64,000 nucleotides of DNA. Source: Bacillus albus. GTDB taxonomy: Bacteria; Bacillota; Bacilli; Bacillales; Bacillaceae_G. Position 1 is the first letter of the stretch; every line of letters begins with the position of its first letter. The position numbers and the translations under genes are program-made. Below are positions 1 to 8,628 of the stretch, piece by piece. Location: contig NZ_MAOE01000110.1 of assembly GCF_001884185.1 (NCBI RefSeq), positions 62,001-126,000 on the forward strand, read 5' to 3'. A model generated the notes under the pieces. That model had not been told where the DNA came from. It worked only from the letters and a program-made list of their open reading frames with translations, and ran no database searches.

Positions 1-1
1 T

Positions 2-1219
2 AAACATATATTAACAACTATTTTTTATATTGCTATTGGATTAGGTATTTTTCGCTTCTTATTCTTAATTTATTTTGCATGGAGGCAGAAAAGAAAAACG
101 CTATCTCGCTATATTAATACGTCCTATCAACCTTTTGTTAGTGTTGTCATAGCAGCATATAATGAAGAAAAGGTGATAGCCAAGACGATTCGCTCAATTT
201 TGGATAGTAATTATAGTGAGTTTGAAGTTATTGTTGTGGATGACGGATCGACAGATGATACGTCAAAAGTAATGCAAGAAACGTTTTATAAACACCCTAA
301 AGTTCGTTTCATTCAGAAAGAAAACGGTGGGAAATCATCGGCAATGAATCTAGGGTTTCAACAATCGCGAGGAGAGATCATTGTCACTTTAGATGCGGAT
401 ACTATTATTGCGCAAGACGCTATTTCTCTCATGATTAGACACCTCGAAGATCAGAATGTAGCGGCAGTTTCAGGTAATGTCAAAGTGGGGAATAGGCGTA
501 ACTTATTAACTACTTGGCAACATGTTGAGTATATTACAGGGTTTAATTTAGAACGTAGAGCTTTTGATGAGTTAAATTGTATTACAGTAGTTCCAGGAGC
601 TATTGGGGCATGGCGTAAAAAGAATGTAGTTGAATCTGGATATTTAAGTGAGGATACTTTAGCAGAAGATACGGATCTTACTATTACATTTTTACGTCAA
701 GGATATAGAATTGTATATGAAGAAAAGGCCTATGCTTTTACGGAATCACCTGAAGATGTGAAAAGTCTCATTAAACAGCGATATCGTTGGTCATATGGTA
801 CATTGCAATGTCTTTGGAAACATCGAAAAGCAGTGTTTCATACAAAACATAAAACATTAGGATTTATTGCATTGCCTAACATGTGGTTATTCCAATATGT
901 TCTGCAATTCATTGCTCCTTTTGCAGATATATTAATGATTATGGGGCTATTTGGTAGCAATCCGCTAAAAGTTTTAGGATTTTATCTTGCATTCTTTTTA
1001 TTGGACCTTCTCGCATCTCTCTTTGCATTTAAATTAGAGAAAGAGGACCCTAAACCGTTAGTATGGTTAATTTTACAACGCTTTATTTATCGCCAATTCA
1101 TGACTTATGTTGTCATTAAATCTATATTCTCATCTATTCGAGGTGTAGCGGTAGGATGGAATAAATTAAAGAGAGTGGGGAGTGTTGAGCATTCCACGGA
1201 ACATAAGGAGGCATCTTAA
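2..1219 (+). CDS. Membrane glycosyltransferase family 2, 5'-truncated by window edge
   Basis: The frame is open from the first bases, so the gene begins upstream; about 405 residues are visible. It is a processive GT-A type synthase of the IcaA/PgaC (poly-beta-1,6-GlcNAc) and hyaluronan-synthase kind. Visible parts: an N-terminal membrane helix (about residues 5-28), VSVVIAAYNEE, the nucleotide-sugar motif DDGSTDDTS, TLDADT, EDTDLT and the QRYRW motif (QxxRW), then three C-terminal hydrophobic stretches. These are the D, D, D, QxxRW residues expected of an active enzyme. In the B. cereus group such domains can be fused behind a polysaccharide deacetylase, so the whole protein may be larger. 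Substrate is inferred only. A terminator follows the stop at once. Confidence 0.9.
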   Translation, partial: KHILTTIFYIAIGLGIFRFLFLIYFAWRQKRKTLSRYINTSYQPFVSVVIAAYNEEKVIAKTIRSILDSNYSEFEVIVVDDGSTDDTSKVMQETFYKHPKVRFIQKENGGKSSAMNLGFQQSRGEIIVTLDADTIIAQDAISLMIRHLEDQNVAAVSGNVKVGNRRNLLTTWQHVEYITGFNLERRAFDELNCITVVPGAIGAWRKKNVVESGYLSEDTLAEDTDLTITFLRQGYRIVYEEKAYAFTESPEDVKSLIKQRYRWSYGTLQCLWKHRKAVFHTKHKTLGFIALPNMWLFQYVLQFIAPFADILMIMGLFGSNPLKVLGFYLAFFLLDLLASLFAFKLEKEDPKPLVWLILQRFIYRQFMTYVVIKSIFSSIRGVAVGWNKLKRVGSVEHSTEHKEAS

Positions 1220-1246
1220 GAGAGCAGGTTATCTGCTCTCTTTTTT
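1220..1246 (+). terminator. Rho-independent terminator
   Basis: GAGAGCAG, five-base loop, CTGCTCTC, then six T. It starts at the last base of the glycosyltransferase region and ends that transcript. Confidence 0.9.
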
Positions 1247-1460
1247 CATTGGTTTTAGTAAGTAATATGTAGTATAAAGCCTTCGCTTCCATAACGAAAT
1301 TCCTAATCATTACTGATAGTGAGACATTATGTTAAGAAACTCCTTGAGTTTCGGGAAAAGTTTTTTTATATTTTTTTAAAATGACGGACACAAAATCTTA
1401 TATCCTTTCGAATTATATATATGGATATCAATAATATTTATATAAAAGGGGAGAAAAAAT

Positions 1461-1736
1461 ATGAAAGAAAAAAAAGAAATGTTTGAAGAAATCTCTGAAA
1501 TACTAAAGGTATTGGCGCATCCAGTCCGTTTTTCCTTAGTAAAAATAATGCTGACAAAAGGCCCTACTAATGTAACAACAATGTATGAAATGTTACAAAT
1601 GCCTCAAAGTACAATTAGTCAACATTTATCTAAACTAAAAGCTACCAAAGTCGTTACAGGTACTCGGAAAGGGTTAGAAATTTATTATGAGGTAACTGAT
1701 AAGCGTACAAAATCAATATTAGCATGTTTAGTTTAA
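1461..1736 (+). CDS. ArsR-family winged-helix repressor (PagR-like)
   Basis: A 91-aa single-domain regulator. Residues 12-30 read ILKVLAHPVRFSLVKIML, the ArsR opening helix, followed by MPQSTISQHLSKLKA as the recognition helix and GLEIYYEVTDKR as the beta-wing. No cysteine pair for metal binding is present near helix 3, so metal sensing is unlikely; the sequence is closer in style to PagR/CzrA-type regulators. The start has a good RBS (AAGGGGAG, eight bases upstream). It is monocistronic, with about 240 bp of AT-rich DNA in front, so target genes cannot be told from context. Confidence 0.85.
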   Translation: MKEKKEMFEEISEILKVLAHPVRFSLVKIMLTKGPTNVTTMYEMLQMPQSTISQHLSKLKATKVVTGTRKGLEIYYEVTDKRTKSILACLV

Positions 1737-2117
1737 ATGCTGATTGTTTAGACATTAAGAAGAGGATGCTAAAGTAATTCTGTGACTACAATTTTTAAGA
1801 TTCTATACAAAAGTAATATGTATAAGTGTATGTGATTTTCTTATTAACATAAGTTGTATGTAGTAGACTGGTTATTAATTTGTTATACTTCTAGATTATT
1901 TTATTTGTTTAATAATATTGTATAATCTTCACCTTGTTAAATTTAATATTATTTTATTAAAAATTAGTAAGGTGAAGGATTATTTATGTACACATGAAAT
2001 GTTTTATAAAGAGTACGACTTTACTCCAAAGTTACATTTTTAGTTTTTTATCTATAGATCTAATACTAAAGGGAAAAGAACTGAAATATAAATGTAATTG
2101 AAAGGAGTGAAGTAACA
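1737..2117. other. Intergenic region with one long hairpin
   Basis: No gene seen. An inverted repeat pairs 1922-1935 with 1969-1983 (14 bp, one bulged G) around an AT-only loop. It may terminate the ArsR transcript, though the T-tract is poor (TATTTATG). The RBS and promoter of the next gene lie at the right end. Confidence 0.45.
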
Positions 2118-2498
2118 ATGGAGGTAAGCCTTTTTTTAGGATTTTTTTGGGGATGGATAACGGTTATCATCTCAGGGATACTTTTTGTGCGACCATCTAT
2201 ACTACGTGAACTGAAAAAATTAGTGGTGGAAGACAGAGGATTTGGAATTATGTATGGCTTTCTATCAATTTTCCTCGGGTTAGGTACTGTAATCCTACAT
2301 AATGTTTGGACACTTAATTGGCAGGGACTCATTACACTTATTGCATGGCTTGCACTATTAAAAGGGATTTATGTAATTGCATATCCTGAACCATCCAAGA
2401 AAACCGATTTTGAAGTAAGAGTGCTATCTACTCGTATAGTGCTTGCTATCCTTGGTGCTTTATCTTTATGGATGCTTATCATACTTTATATGAAATAG
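2118..2498 (+). CDS. Small four-helix integral membrane protein
   Basis: 126 aa, nearly all hydrophobic: four membrane helices at about residues 3-24, 46-63, 69-88 and 104-124, with a short charged loop (RELKKLVVEDRG) after helix 1 and a second (PEPSKKTDFEVR) after helix 3. There is no signal peptide and no catalytic motif. The start has a strong RBS, GAAAGGAGTGAAG. I do not recognise the family; such proteins are commonly annotated as hypothetical integral membrane proteins in Bacillus. It stands alone, ending in a terminator shared with the convergent monooxygenase. Confidence 0.75.
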   Translation: MEVSLFLGFFWGWITVIISGILFVRPSILRELKKLVVEDRGFGIMYGFLSIFLGLGTVILHNVWTLNWQGLITLIAWLALLKGIYVIAYPEPSKKTDFEVRVLSTRIVLAILGALSLWMLIILYMK

Positions 2499-2632
2499 AG
2501 ACAAATATTTTTGATTATGAGAGTATGTAGGTGGGGAGTTTTGGATAGTCCTTTGGAACGGGATTTTATAGTTAACTGTAAATGTAGTATTTCTTTCCTT
2601 GTAGATATGTTTTTATAAAGAGTGAGATGGAT

Positions 2633-2674
2633 AAAACGAAGAGAGTCCTAAATAAATAGGATTCTTTTCGTTTT
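2633..2674. terminator. Bidirectional terminator
   Basis: An 18-bp stem (AAAACGAAGAGAGTCCTA against TAGGATTCTTTTCGTTTT) with a six-base loop. It has A-rich and T-rich flanks on both sides and lies between convergent genes. Confidence 0.85.
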
Positions 2675-2728
2675 ATAAAATTGAATTTATCTTGTATCAC
2701 TAATACAATTGATAATCATTTTTATGGA

Positions 2729-4180
2729 CTATTCGCAGTTATCTACCTTGTTATACTCAATGTCGGCTATGTGACCATCCGGTCGAATCAAAACGGTATC
2801 TATATTTTTTAACTTGGAATCTTTGATTTCTCCTACTATCACCTTTATGTGTGAATCAATATTTATTTTATTTATCTTATCTATATAAGAAGGATGTATT
2901 AATAAGATAAATTTTCCATCCTGCATTAATTCAAAGAGTTTATAACTTTTCTTATTTAGAGAAGAAATAGTGAGATTTGTACATCTTTTTCCTATTAATG
3001 GATGCCTTTCTGTATCGTGCATCGACGAATACATTATCCCTAAGCCACTTACTCTTTCAGATAAATCGTGATTTATCTCGGGGTATGTAAGTAGATGCGA
3101 AAATAAATCCCTTAATTCCATTCCTGCGTTTGAAAAGTTTATCATTAATTGTTCTTGCGCTTGTACTTCCTTGAAAAATTGCTTTCCTACAGCATGTCTT
3201 TCAATATGATAACTTTCTAATAGGCTTTCATATTTTTTTTGTTTTATTGCGAGTCCTAATTTCCAGCCTATATTAAAAGCATCTTGTAGACCTACATTCA
3301 AACCTTGTCCTCCAGCAGGGAAATGAATATGTGCTGCATCCCCTGCTAAGAATACACGCTTATGTTGATAAGTATTTGCTAGTTTGGTTGCATTGCCAAA
3401 ACGAGAAAGCCATATTGTGCTCTTAATTTGAAGGTGTTCACCTGTAATACTATAAATACTATTTATAAACTCTTTTTCTGTAACAGCAACATGAACGGGT
3501 ATTGTCTGATTTTTAGGATCAACAATTGCAAAACGAAATACATCAGGTGTAATAGGTACCATCATTAATATCCCATTTATATTAGAAGTAGATAAAAATG
3601 GAGTATCTGGTATATCTTCTAAAATAACATCACCTAATATAGCAGTAGTTGTTGTGTTTGTTCCATTAAACGGTATATTTGATAATTCACGAACTTTACT
3701 TCTTGCTCCATCAGCTCCTATTACATATGGAACTTCTATTTTATATATTGTTTCTCTTTGTTCTATTTCTAGTTGTATGAATGTTTCATATTGTTTTAAG
3801 TCTTTCAGAGTATGCCCGCGTTTAATGACTACACCTAATTCTAATGCACGTTCTTCTAATATTTCTTCTGTAATAGATTGGGGAATAAAAAGTGTATACG
3901 GAAAATCAGTATTTAAATTTTTAAAGTTTAATCTTGTATCTAAGGCAGCAAAATGACTTGTATTTAATTTCTTGCCTCTAGCTAAAAATCGATCTGCAAT
4001 ACCTCTCATAGCCATCAATTCTAAGGAGCGGGGGTGTAGTGTGAGTGCTCTAGAATTTCGTACCCGGTCTAATCTTCTCTCTAAAACAACAACTTTTACG
4101 CCTTGGATAGCTAATTCACATGCTGCCATAAGTCCAACTGGACCACCACCAACTATCGCTACATCATAATAATTGTCCAT
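2729..4180 (-). CDS. FAD-dependent aromatic/antibiotic monooxygenase (PheA/TfdB family)
   Basis: 483 aa, the usual length for class A flavoprotein hydroxylases. The ADP-binding motif is VAIVGGGPVGLMAACELA (residues 8-25), the middle DG motif is GADGARSKVRE (about 155), and the flavin-ribityl GD motif is AGDAAHIHFPAGGQGLN (about 283-299). All three elements are intact, so the enzyme should hydroxylate an aromatic or polyketide-like substrate with NAD(P)H and O2. Relatives include rifampicin monooxygenase and polyketide hydroxylases; which applies here cannot be read off. The start has RBS GGAGGGCAT. A perfect 36-bp palindrome lies 90 bp upstream and may be an operator. Confidence 0.88.
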   Translation of the reverse strand: MDNYYDVAIVGGGPVGLMAACELAIQGVKVVVLERRLDRVRNSRALTLHPRSLELMAMRGIADRFLARGKKLNTSHFAALDTRLNFKNLNTDFPYTLFIPQSITEEILEERALELGVVIKRGHTLKDLKQYETFIQLEIEQRETIYKIEVPYVIGADGARSKVRELSNIPFNGTNTTTTAILGDVILEDIPDTPFLSTSNINGILMMVPITPDVFRFAIVDPKNQTIPVHVAVTEKEFINSIYSITGEHLQIKSTIWLSRFGNATKLANTYQHKRVFLAGDAAHIHFPAGGQGLNVGLQDAFNIGWKLGLAIKQKKYESLLESYHIERHAVGKQFFKEVQAQEQLMINFSNAGMELRDLFSHLLTYPEINHDLSERVSGLGIMYSSMHDTERHPLIGKRCTNLTISSLNKKSYKLFELMQDGKFILLIHPSYIDKINKINIDSHIKVIVGEIKDSKLKNIDTVLIRPDGHIADIEYNKVDNCE

Positions 4181-4271
4181 ATTATGCCCTCCATTTATTT
4201 AATTGTTTAAGAGCTAATGTAAAAGATGTAAATAGATGTATAAATGCTATCTATTGTACGTATATAATTAT

Positions 4272-4307
4272 ACTTCATTTTAGTTTCCTTGGAAACTAAA
4301 ATGAAGT
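4272..4307. repeat. Near-perfect 36-bp palindrome (candidate operator or terminator)
   Basis: ACTTCATTTTAGTTTCC (4272-4288), two T, then its exact complement to 4307: 17 of 17 pairs. It lies between the monooxygenase start and the end of a decayed minus-strand gene. There is no U-tract on either side, which argues against a plain terminator; the symmetry would suit a dimeric repressor. Confidence 0.6.
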
Positions 4308-4320
4308 TCCTAGGAGAAGT

Positions 4321-4722
4321 CTAAATAGTAAGTGTGTAGTTAAAGCTATATAGCGTGTCTGCAGCAGTAGCCGTTGGGTAGCATTGATATGTAATGGCAT
4401 TTGCATTAACGGCTACAGATTCTTCTACTTGTGCTATTTTTGGGTAAAAATGCTACTGCTGTAGTGCCATGTGGGAGTTATAAAGGTCTTTCCGCTATTC
4501 GTAGTTTTAATGAAGTAGTAGTGGTTGTAACTCGACTTCAAATAATTCGCTTTCCATTTCATTAAGTGCATACATTGATACAGGATGTGGAGAGGTATTA
4601 GATAAGACTTGTGATGAAAGAAGTTCTCCTGATAATGAGTAAAATGTAACAAACACTTGTGAAAATGGAGGGACCATAATGATTACACGGTCAGTTTTTT
4701 GTAACGTATTAACCAACTCCAA
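4321..4722 (-). pseudogene. Decayed gene of unknown family
   Basis: On the minus strand a protein-like reading runs from about 4722 (TTG, no convincing RBS) for 71 codons, includes VPPFSQVFVTFYSLSGELL, and stops at 4507-4509. Protein-like reading resumes in another frame and ends with VNANAITYQCYPTATAAD and a TAG at 4321-4323. Between them every frame has stops. At least one frameshift and one nonsense change are needed to join them. I do not recognise the family; the beta-rich C-terminal part would suit a surface or spore-appendage type protein, but that is a guess. Confidence 0.55.
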
Positions 4723-5310
4723 AATAATATATTTTTATAAAAATCAAAAAACAATAGATAAATATAAAGATATTATTATGGGTACTTTTCCGATAGTGAA
4801 TTAAGAAAATTAATAAACTCTTTATTTTATTGTAAATAATTTAAGAGCACACAAATATGCGTGCTCTTAGAATAGAAAGGTAGTTTTCTATGAGTAGGGA
4901 GTCCCCATACAATAAAATATGCTTGTCCAATTTAAATGTGAGAAATTTTTTAATAAAAACGCTATTTGGTAAGTCTATGTGAAAAATCGCCTTGTACAGG
5001 AACTATTTGCAAAGTATTTTGTCTGCAGTCATGATTTTTAAAGTTGATGAGAGCTGTTATTCGGCTAATAAAACCACATCTCAAATTGTTGACTATATGT
5101 CTAACAACTAGGATGCGGTTCAATTAATAAAAAGTATAGGATACTTTTGTTATAAAGAGTATTTATAGATGAATGTTATTGTTTTTTACTTCTGAAAGAT
5201 TTGAGGTTCTAAATTACAAGTTGTTGGAGTCCCTCTACTATAACATTTCAATAGAAATATTAAACTACTAATATGAATGTATCAGATTTAATAAAGACGG
5301 TAATGTTCTT
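4723..5310. other. Gene-free region with hairpin and coding relics
   Basis: No intact gene. A 9-bp stem with 10-base loop (TAAGAGCAC, 4842-4850, against GTGCTCTTA, 4861-4869) may be an old terminator. A plus-strand reading from TTG 4992 to a TAG at 5109-5111, then in the same frame to 5171, looks weakly protein-like (DESCYSANKTTSQIVDYM) but has no RBS. It could be a relic or chance. Confidence 0.4.
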
Positions 5311-5634
5311 TTAGTCATGTAACCTTTTCATTTGATGATCTTTTCCCCATTCACATAGTTCATCCATAATTTGCATTAAAGATTTCCCATATTCACTTAT
5401 TGTGTATTCAACCTTTGGTGGTACTTCTTGATATACAGTACGATGGATAATCCCATCAGCTTCAAGTTGCCGAAGTTGTTGAGTCAGAACTTTTTGCGTA
5501 ATGTTTGGGATTTCTCGCCGGATTTCGCTTGTTCGCATTTTTCCATCCATCAACACGCATAAAATATGAACTTTCCATTTTCCGCCGATTACATCGAGTG
5601 TCGTTGTAATTGGGCAGTCATCATTTTGATTCAT
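5311..5634 (-). CDS. HxlR-family redox/electrophile-responsive regulator
   Basis: 107 aa with the standard HxlR layout: CPITTTLDVIGGKWKVHIL near the N-terminus, with a single conserved cysteine at residue 7, recognition helix NITQKVLTQQLRQLEADG, and wing [17 protein letters not shown]. HxlR members such as YodB, CatR and HypR sense quinones or disulfide stress through that cysteine. It is divergent from a flavodoxin-fold quinone reductase with overlapping dyads between them, so it most likely controls that gene and itself. A paralogue with the same gene partnership lies at 62978-63358. Confidence 0.9.
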   Translation of the reverse strand: MNQNDDCPITTTLDVIGGKWKVHILCVLMDGKMRTSEIRREIPNITQKVLTQQLRQLEADGIIHRTVYQEVPPKVEYTISEYGKSLMQIMDELCEWGKDHQMKRLHD

Positions 5635-5649
5635 ATAACACCTCCACAG

Positions 5650-5688
5650 GTACTTTAAGGTTCCTATAGCACTTTAAAGTACGTACTT
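5650..5688. promoter_or_regulatory. Dyad operator cluster between HxlR gene and reductase
   Basis: GTACTTTAA (5650-5658) pairs with TTAAAGTAC (5674-5682), and overlapping it is the perfect 12-bp palindrome AAGTACGTACTT (5677-5688). TACT/AGTA cores are typical of HxlR-type operators. Position between the divergent starts fits repression of both. Confidence 0.6.
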
Positions 5689-5755
5689 TTCAATTATATG
5701 TGACTCATTCATACTAATACGTAAAGGGTTGAATAATTTATAAAGGGGATGGAAG

Positions 5756-6292
5756 ATGATGAAAACACTTGTAATTGTAGCACATCCTGATATTGAAAAA
5801 TCAAAAATTAATAAAAGATGGGTTGAAGAACTTGAAAAACATTCGGATGAAATTACGGTGCATGAATTATATAAAGTGGCACCGAATTGGGAGTTTAATG
5901 TGGAAGAGGAACAAAAGCTGTTAGTAGAACACGACCGATATATATTTCAATTTCCGCTATACTGGTACAGCTCACCACCATTATTAAAAAAATGGTTTGA
6001 CGATGTATTAACATATGGATTTGCTTACGGATCAAAAGGAGATAAAGTGAAGGGGAAAGAGTTTGGGGTAGCTATTTCTATAGGTGGATTAGAAAAAGAC
6101 TATGAAAATAGTGGAATCACGATGGATGAGTTAACAAAACCATTTCAAGCTACGTGCTTATATACAGATATGAAATTTATACCTTCGTTTTATTTATACG
6201 GTGCTGAATATAAATTAAGTGATGAAGAGATTGATAAAAGCGCACCGGAGTATGTACGATATGTGATGAATAAGGAGTATTCGAATATATAA
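5756..6292 (+). CDS. NAD(P)H quinone oxidoreductase, flavodoxin-like fold
   Basis: 178 aa. TLVIVAHPDIEKSKIN at the N-terminus is the phosphate-binding loop of the NQO1/MdaB/KefF/YwrO group, and FPLYWYSSPPLLKKWFDDV (about residues 66-84) is its signature. These FMN or FAD enzymes reduce quinones by two electrons and so prevent redox cycling. Two ATGs lie in tandem at 5756 and 5759 behind RBS AAAGGGGATGG; either may serve. Divergent from the HxlR regulator, with a shared operator, so induction by quinones or other electrophiles is the likely control. Confidence 0.9.
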   Translation: MMKTLVIVAHPDIEKSKINKRWVEELEKHSDEITVHELYKVAPNWEFNVEEEQKLLVEHDRYIFQFPLYWYSSPPLLKKWFDDVLTYGFAYGSKGDKVKGKEFGVAISIGGLEKDYENSGITMDELTKPFQATCLYTDMKFIPSFYLYGAEYKLSDEEIDKSAPEYVRYVMNKEYSNI

Positions 6293-6297
6293 GAGGG

Positions 6298-6334
6298 AAT
6301 AGCCATTTACTTGTTAAGTAGGTGGCTATTTTAT
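6298..6334 (+). terminator. Rho-independent terminator
   Basis: AATAGCCATTTACTT pairs with AAGTAGGTGGCTATT (two G-U pairs), three-base loop, then TTTTAT. It follows the quinone reductase. Confidence 0.8.
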
Positions 6335-6423
6335 AAAAATTATATTCACAAAGTGTAATCTTTAGTAAATTAATAGTTAATCTGGTAAAATAAAAACCTA
6401 ACATATATAAAGGGGAGTTTTAC

Positions 6424-7923
6424 TTGAGAACGATGCAAAAATTATTACAAAAAAGAGCAATGCAATCACCAAATTTGGAAGCGCTTGTAGGGGGAGAGAA
6501 AAGGTATTCGTTTCAGCAGTACAATGAACGAGTAAATCAGCTTGCACACTATTTGTTACAAAGCGGTGTACAAAGAGGAGATCGTATTGGAATACTATGC
6601 AAAAATAATCATCCATTTCCAAGCGTTATGATGGCAAGTTTAAAAATTAGAGCTGTGTGTATTCCACTAAATCATCAACTTACTGCGTATGAATTAGAAA
6701 CGATTGTAAAAGAAGCAAAATTAAAAGTGTTAGTTATTGATGAAGAGTTCCATGAAGCTTTAAAGATTGATGCTGTTAAAGAAATTCCTTATGTAATGAA
6801 AACGACAAAAGAAGGCTTTGGTTCATTTGAATTAACATTACAAGAACAGCCAAGTACAGAGCCGAACGTAGAAGTTCATGAAGATGATGATGCGATTTAC
6901 TTATTTACTTCAGGAACGACTGGACAGGCGAAGGCATGTGTCATTGGACATAAAAACTTACATCATTATTTTGCTGAAATTGCAGGACAAAGAGAAATTC
7001 CAGCAGGTGAACGCTTTTTATCCGTGCATCCATTGTTCCATATGAGTGGCGTGCTTTCTATTTTAAATTGCATTTATCATGGCGTTACGATGATTTTCTT
7101 AGCTGATTCGAATCCTACTCTCATTTGGGATAAGATTGAAGAAGAGAAAATTACGACGATGCTTGCGTTCCCAGCTGTTTATAGCTACATGCTTGATGAG
7201 CTAAATAAAAAAGAGCGTAACATTTCAACCTTTAAAGTAGCGCAAAGCGGTGGTACAAAAGTGCCAGAAACACTTATTCAAAAATATATGGAAAAAGGAA
7301 TATATATGGTGCAAGGCTATGGGAGTACAGAAGGTTGGGTTGTCACTTCATGGCATCCAATGATGGGAAAAGAAAAGATGTCTTCTGTAGGAAAAACTTT
7401 GAAACATGTAGAACTGAAAATTGTTCATCCAGAAACAGGTGATGAACTAACAACAAATGAAGTTGGCGAGATTCATGTGAAAAGTCCATACATGTTTAAA
7501 GGGTATTGGAATAATGAAAAGGCGACGAAGAAGGTAGTAAAAGATAGTTGGTTTAACATGGGCGATGCTGGCATGATAGATGATGACGGATTCCTGCATA
7601 TTATGGGAAGATATAAAGACGTTATCATACGCGGTGGTGACAACGTATATCCAGATCAAGTAGAAGATGTCATTCATGAAATACATGGTGTTTTAGAAGT
7701 TGCAGTAGTTGGGGTTCCGGATGACTTTTGGGGTGAGGTTCCGACAGCGTATATTGTAAAAGATATGCAAACGTCCTTAACAGAAGAAGAAATTATACAA
7801 CATTGTAAAGAAAAATTAGCAAGTTATAAAATACCAGAAGTTGTATTTATGGAAGAATTACCGAAAAACGCTTTAGGGAAAGTATTGAAGAGGGAATTAA
7901 GAGAAGTTGTACTTGTAAAATAA
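6424..7923 (+). CDS. Acyl-CoA synthetase (AMP-forming ligase)
   Basis: 499 aa of the ANL superfamily, the size of fatty-acid or aryl-acid CoA ligases. Visible motifs: P-loop LFTSGTTGQAKACVIGH (A3), YGSTEGW (A5), WFNMGDAG (A7), GRYKDVIIRGGDNVYPDQVED (A8 hinge) and the catalytic lysine motif PKNALGKVLKREL (A10), so both half-reactions should work. Start is TTG 6424 with RBS AAGGGGAG seven bases upstream; an ATG four codons on (6433) has no better spacing. It stands alone between two terminators. The acyl substrate cannot be inferred; medium- or long-chain fatty acid is the default. Confidence 0.88.
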   Translation: MRTMQKLLQKRAMQSPNLEALVGGEKRYSFQQYNERVNQLAHYLLQSGVQRGDRIGILCKNNHPFPSVMMASLKIRAVCIPLNHQLTAYELETIVKEAKLKVLVIDEEFHEALKIDAVKEIPYVMKTTKEGFGSFELTLQEQPSTEPNVEVHEDDDAIYLFTSGTTGQAKACVIGHKNLHHYFAEIAGQREIPAGERFLSVHPLFHMSGVLSILNCIYHGVTMIFLADSNPTLIWDKIEEEKITTMLAFPAVYSYMLDELNKKERNISTFKVAQSGGTKVPETLIQKYMEKGIYMVQGYGSTEGWVVTSWHPMMGKEKMSSVGKTLKHVELKIVHPETGDELTTNEVGEIHVKSPYMFKGYWNNEKATKKVVKDSWFNMGDAGMIDDDGFLHIMGRYKDVIIRGGDNVYPDQVEDVIHEIHGVLEVAVVGVPDDFWGEVPTAYIVKDMQTSLTEEEIIQHCKEKLASYKIPEVVFMEELPKNALGKVLKRELREVVLVK

Positions 7924-7943
7924 AAAGCGATTAGATGATGAGG

Positions 7944-7979
7944 AATCCAGTTATGTACAAAGCATAACTGGATTTTTTG
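7944..7979 (+). terminator. Rho-independent terminator
   Basis: AATCCAGTTATG against CATAACTGGATT, seven-base loop, then a T-run. It follows the ligase. Confidence 0.9.
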
Positions 7980-8064
7980 TTTAGAACATAATAATTTACT
8001 AGATTTTGTATTTTGTGTAAGATAATAAAGAATATTCAATCATTAATTAGAGGAAGAGATATAA

Positions 8065-8628
8065 ATGAAGCTGCCGCTATTACAAATAGAGACAGAGAGA
8101 CTTATGATCCGTCCGTTTCAAAAAGATGATTATGAAAGTTGGTTAGATGGATTTCATAAGAGGTTACCATCTCAGTATAAATATGACGATGGTTATCAAG
8201 TTATGGCATCATCAACAAAAGAATGGTTCACGGAATGGATAAGGGGCTTTGATGAAGCAGCGCATCGAGATGAGATGTACGTATTAGGTATTTTTCGTAA
8301 AGAAGACGGAGCTAATATTGGTAAGCTAGAGCTGATTAAAATTTTACGTATGGACTATCAATGGGCGATGATGGGATATTCCATACATAATCAATACTGG
8401 AAAAACGGATATGGCATGGAAAGTGTGAAAGCTGCAGTATCGTTATTTTTTAATCGTCTTCATTTTCATAGAATCGAATTACATATACGTGTTGATAATG
8501 AGCCATCCGTTCGTTTTGCGGAAAGAGCGGGTTTTTCTTTTGAATGCAAGAGAGAAGCGTTTTCATTAGAGAATGGTAAGTGGATGGATTTTCTTATTTA
8601 TTATAAAAATAAGGAGATGGATATATGA
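8065..8628 (+). CDS. GNAT N-acetyltransferase (RimJ/RimL type)
   Basis: 187 aa. The opening IETERLMIRPFQKDDYESW is the hallmark of the RimJ/RimL/SpeG branch; the acetyl-CoA site region reads IHNQYWKNGYGMESVKAA (motif A, with the usual R/Q-x-x-G-x-G/A partly altered), and motif B is RVDNEPSVRFAERAGFSFE. Such enzymes acetylate protein N-termini or small amines. First gene of a tight three-gene run: its stop overlaps the next start by four bases (ATGA), so translation is coupled. RBS AGAGGAAGAG precedes the start. Confidence 0.87.
   Translation: MKLPLLQIETERLMIRPFQKDDYESWLDGFHKRLPSQYKYDDGYQVMASSTKEWFTEWIRGFDEAAHRDEMYVLGIFRKEDGANIGKLELIKILRMDYQWAMMGYSIHNQYWKNGYGMESVKAAVSLFFNRLHFHRIELHIRVDNEPSVRFAERAGFSFECKREAFSLENGKWMDFLIYYKNKEMDI

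Noticed and set aside
1922-1983. Long AT-rich hairpin as a mobile MITE end
   Set aside because: No target-site duplication or second copy is visible in the window; kept only as a hairpin note.
4434-4652. 72-codon minus-strand frame in the decayed region
   Set aside because: It overlaps the more protein-like 4507-4722 frame, lacks an RBS, and its composition is unconvincing.
6424-7923. Acyl-CoA ligase and the HxlR/quinone reductase pair as one gene cluster for aromatic acid use
   Set aside because: Terminators separate the units and no ring-cleavage or thioesterase genes are present.
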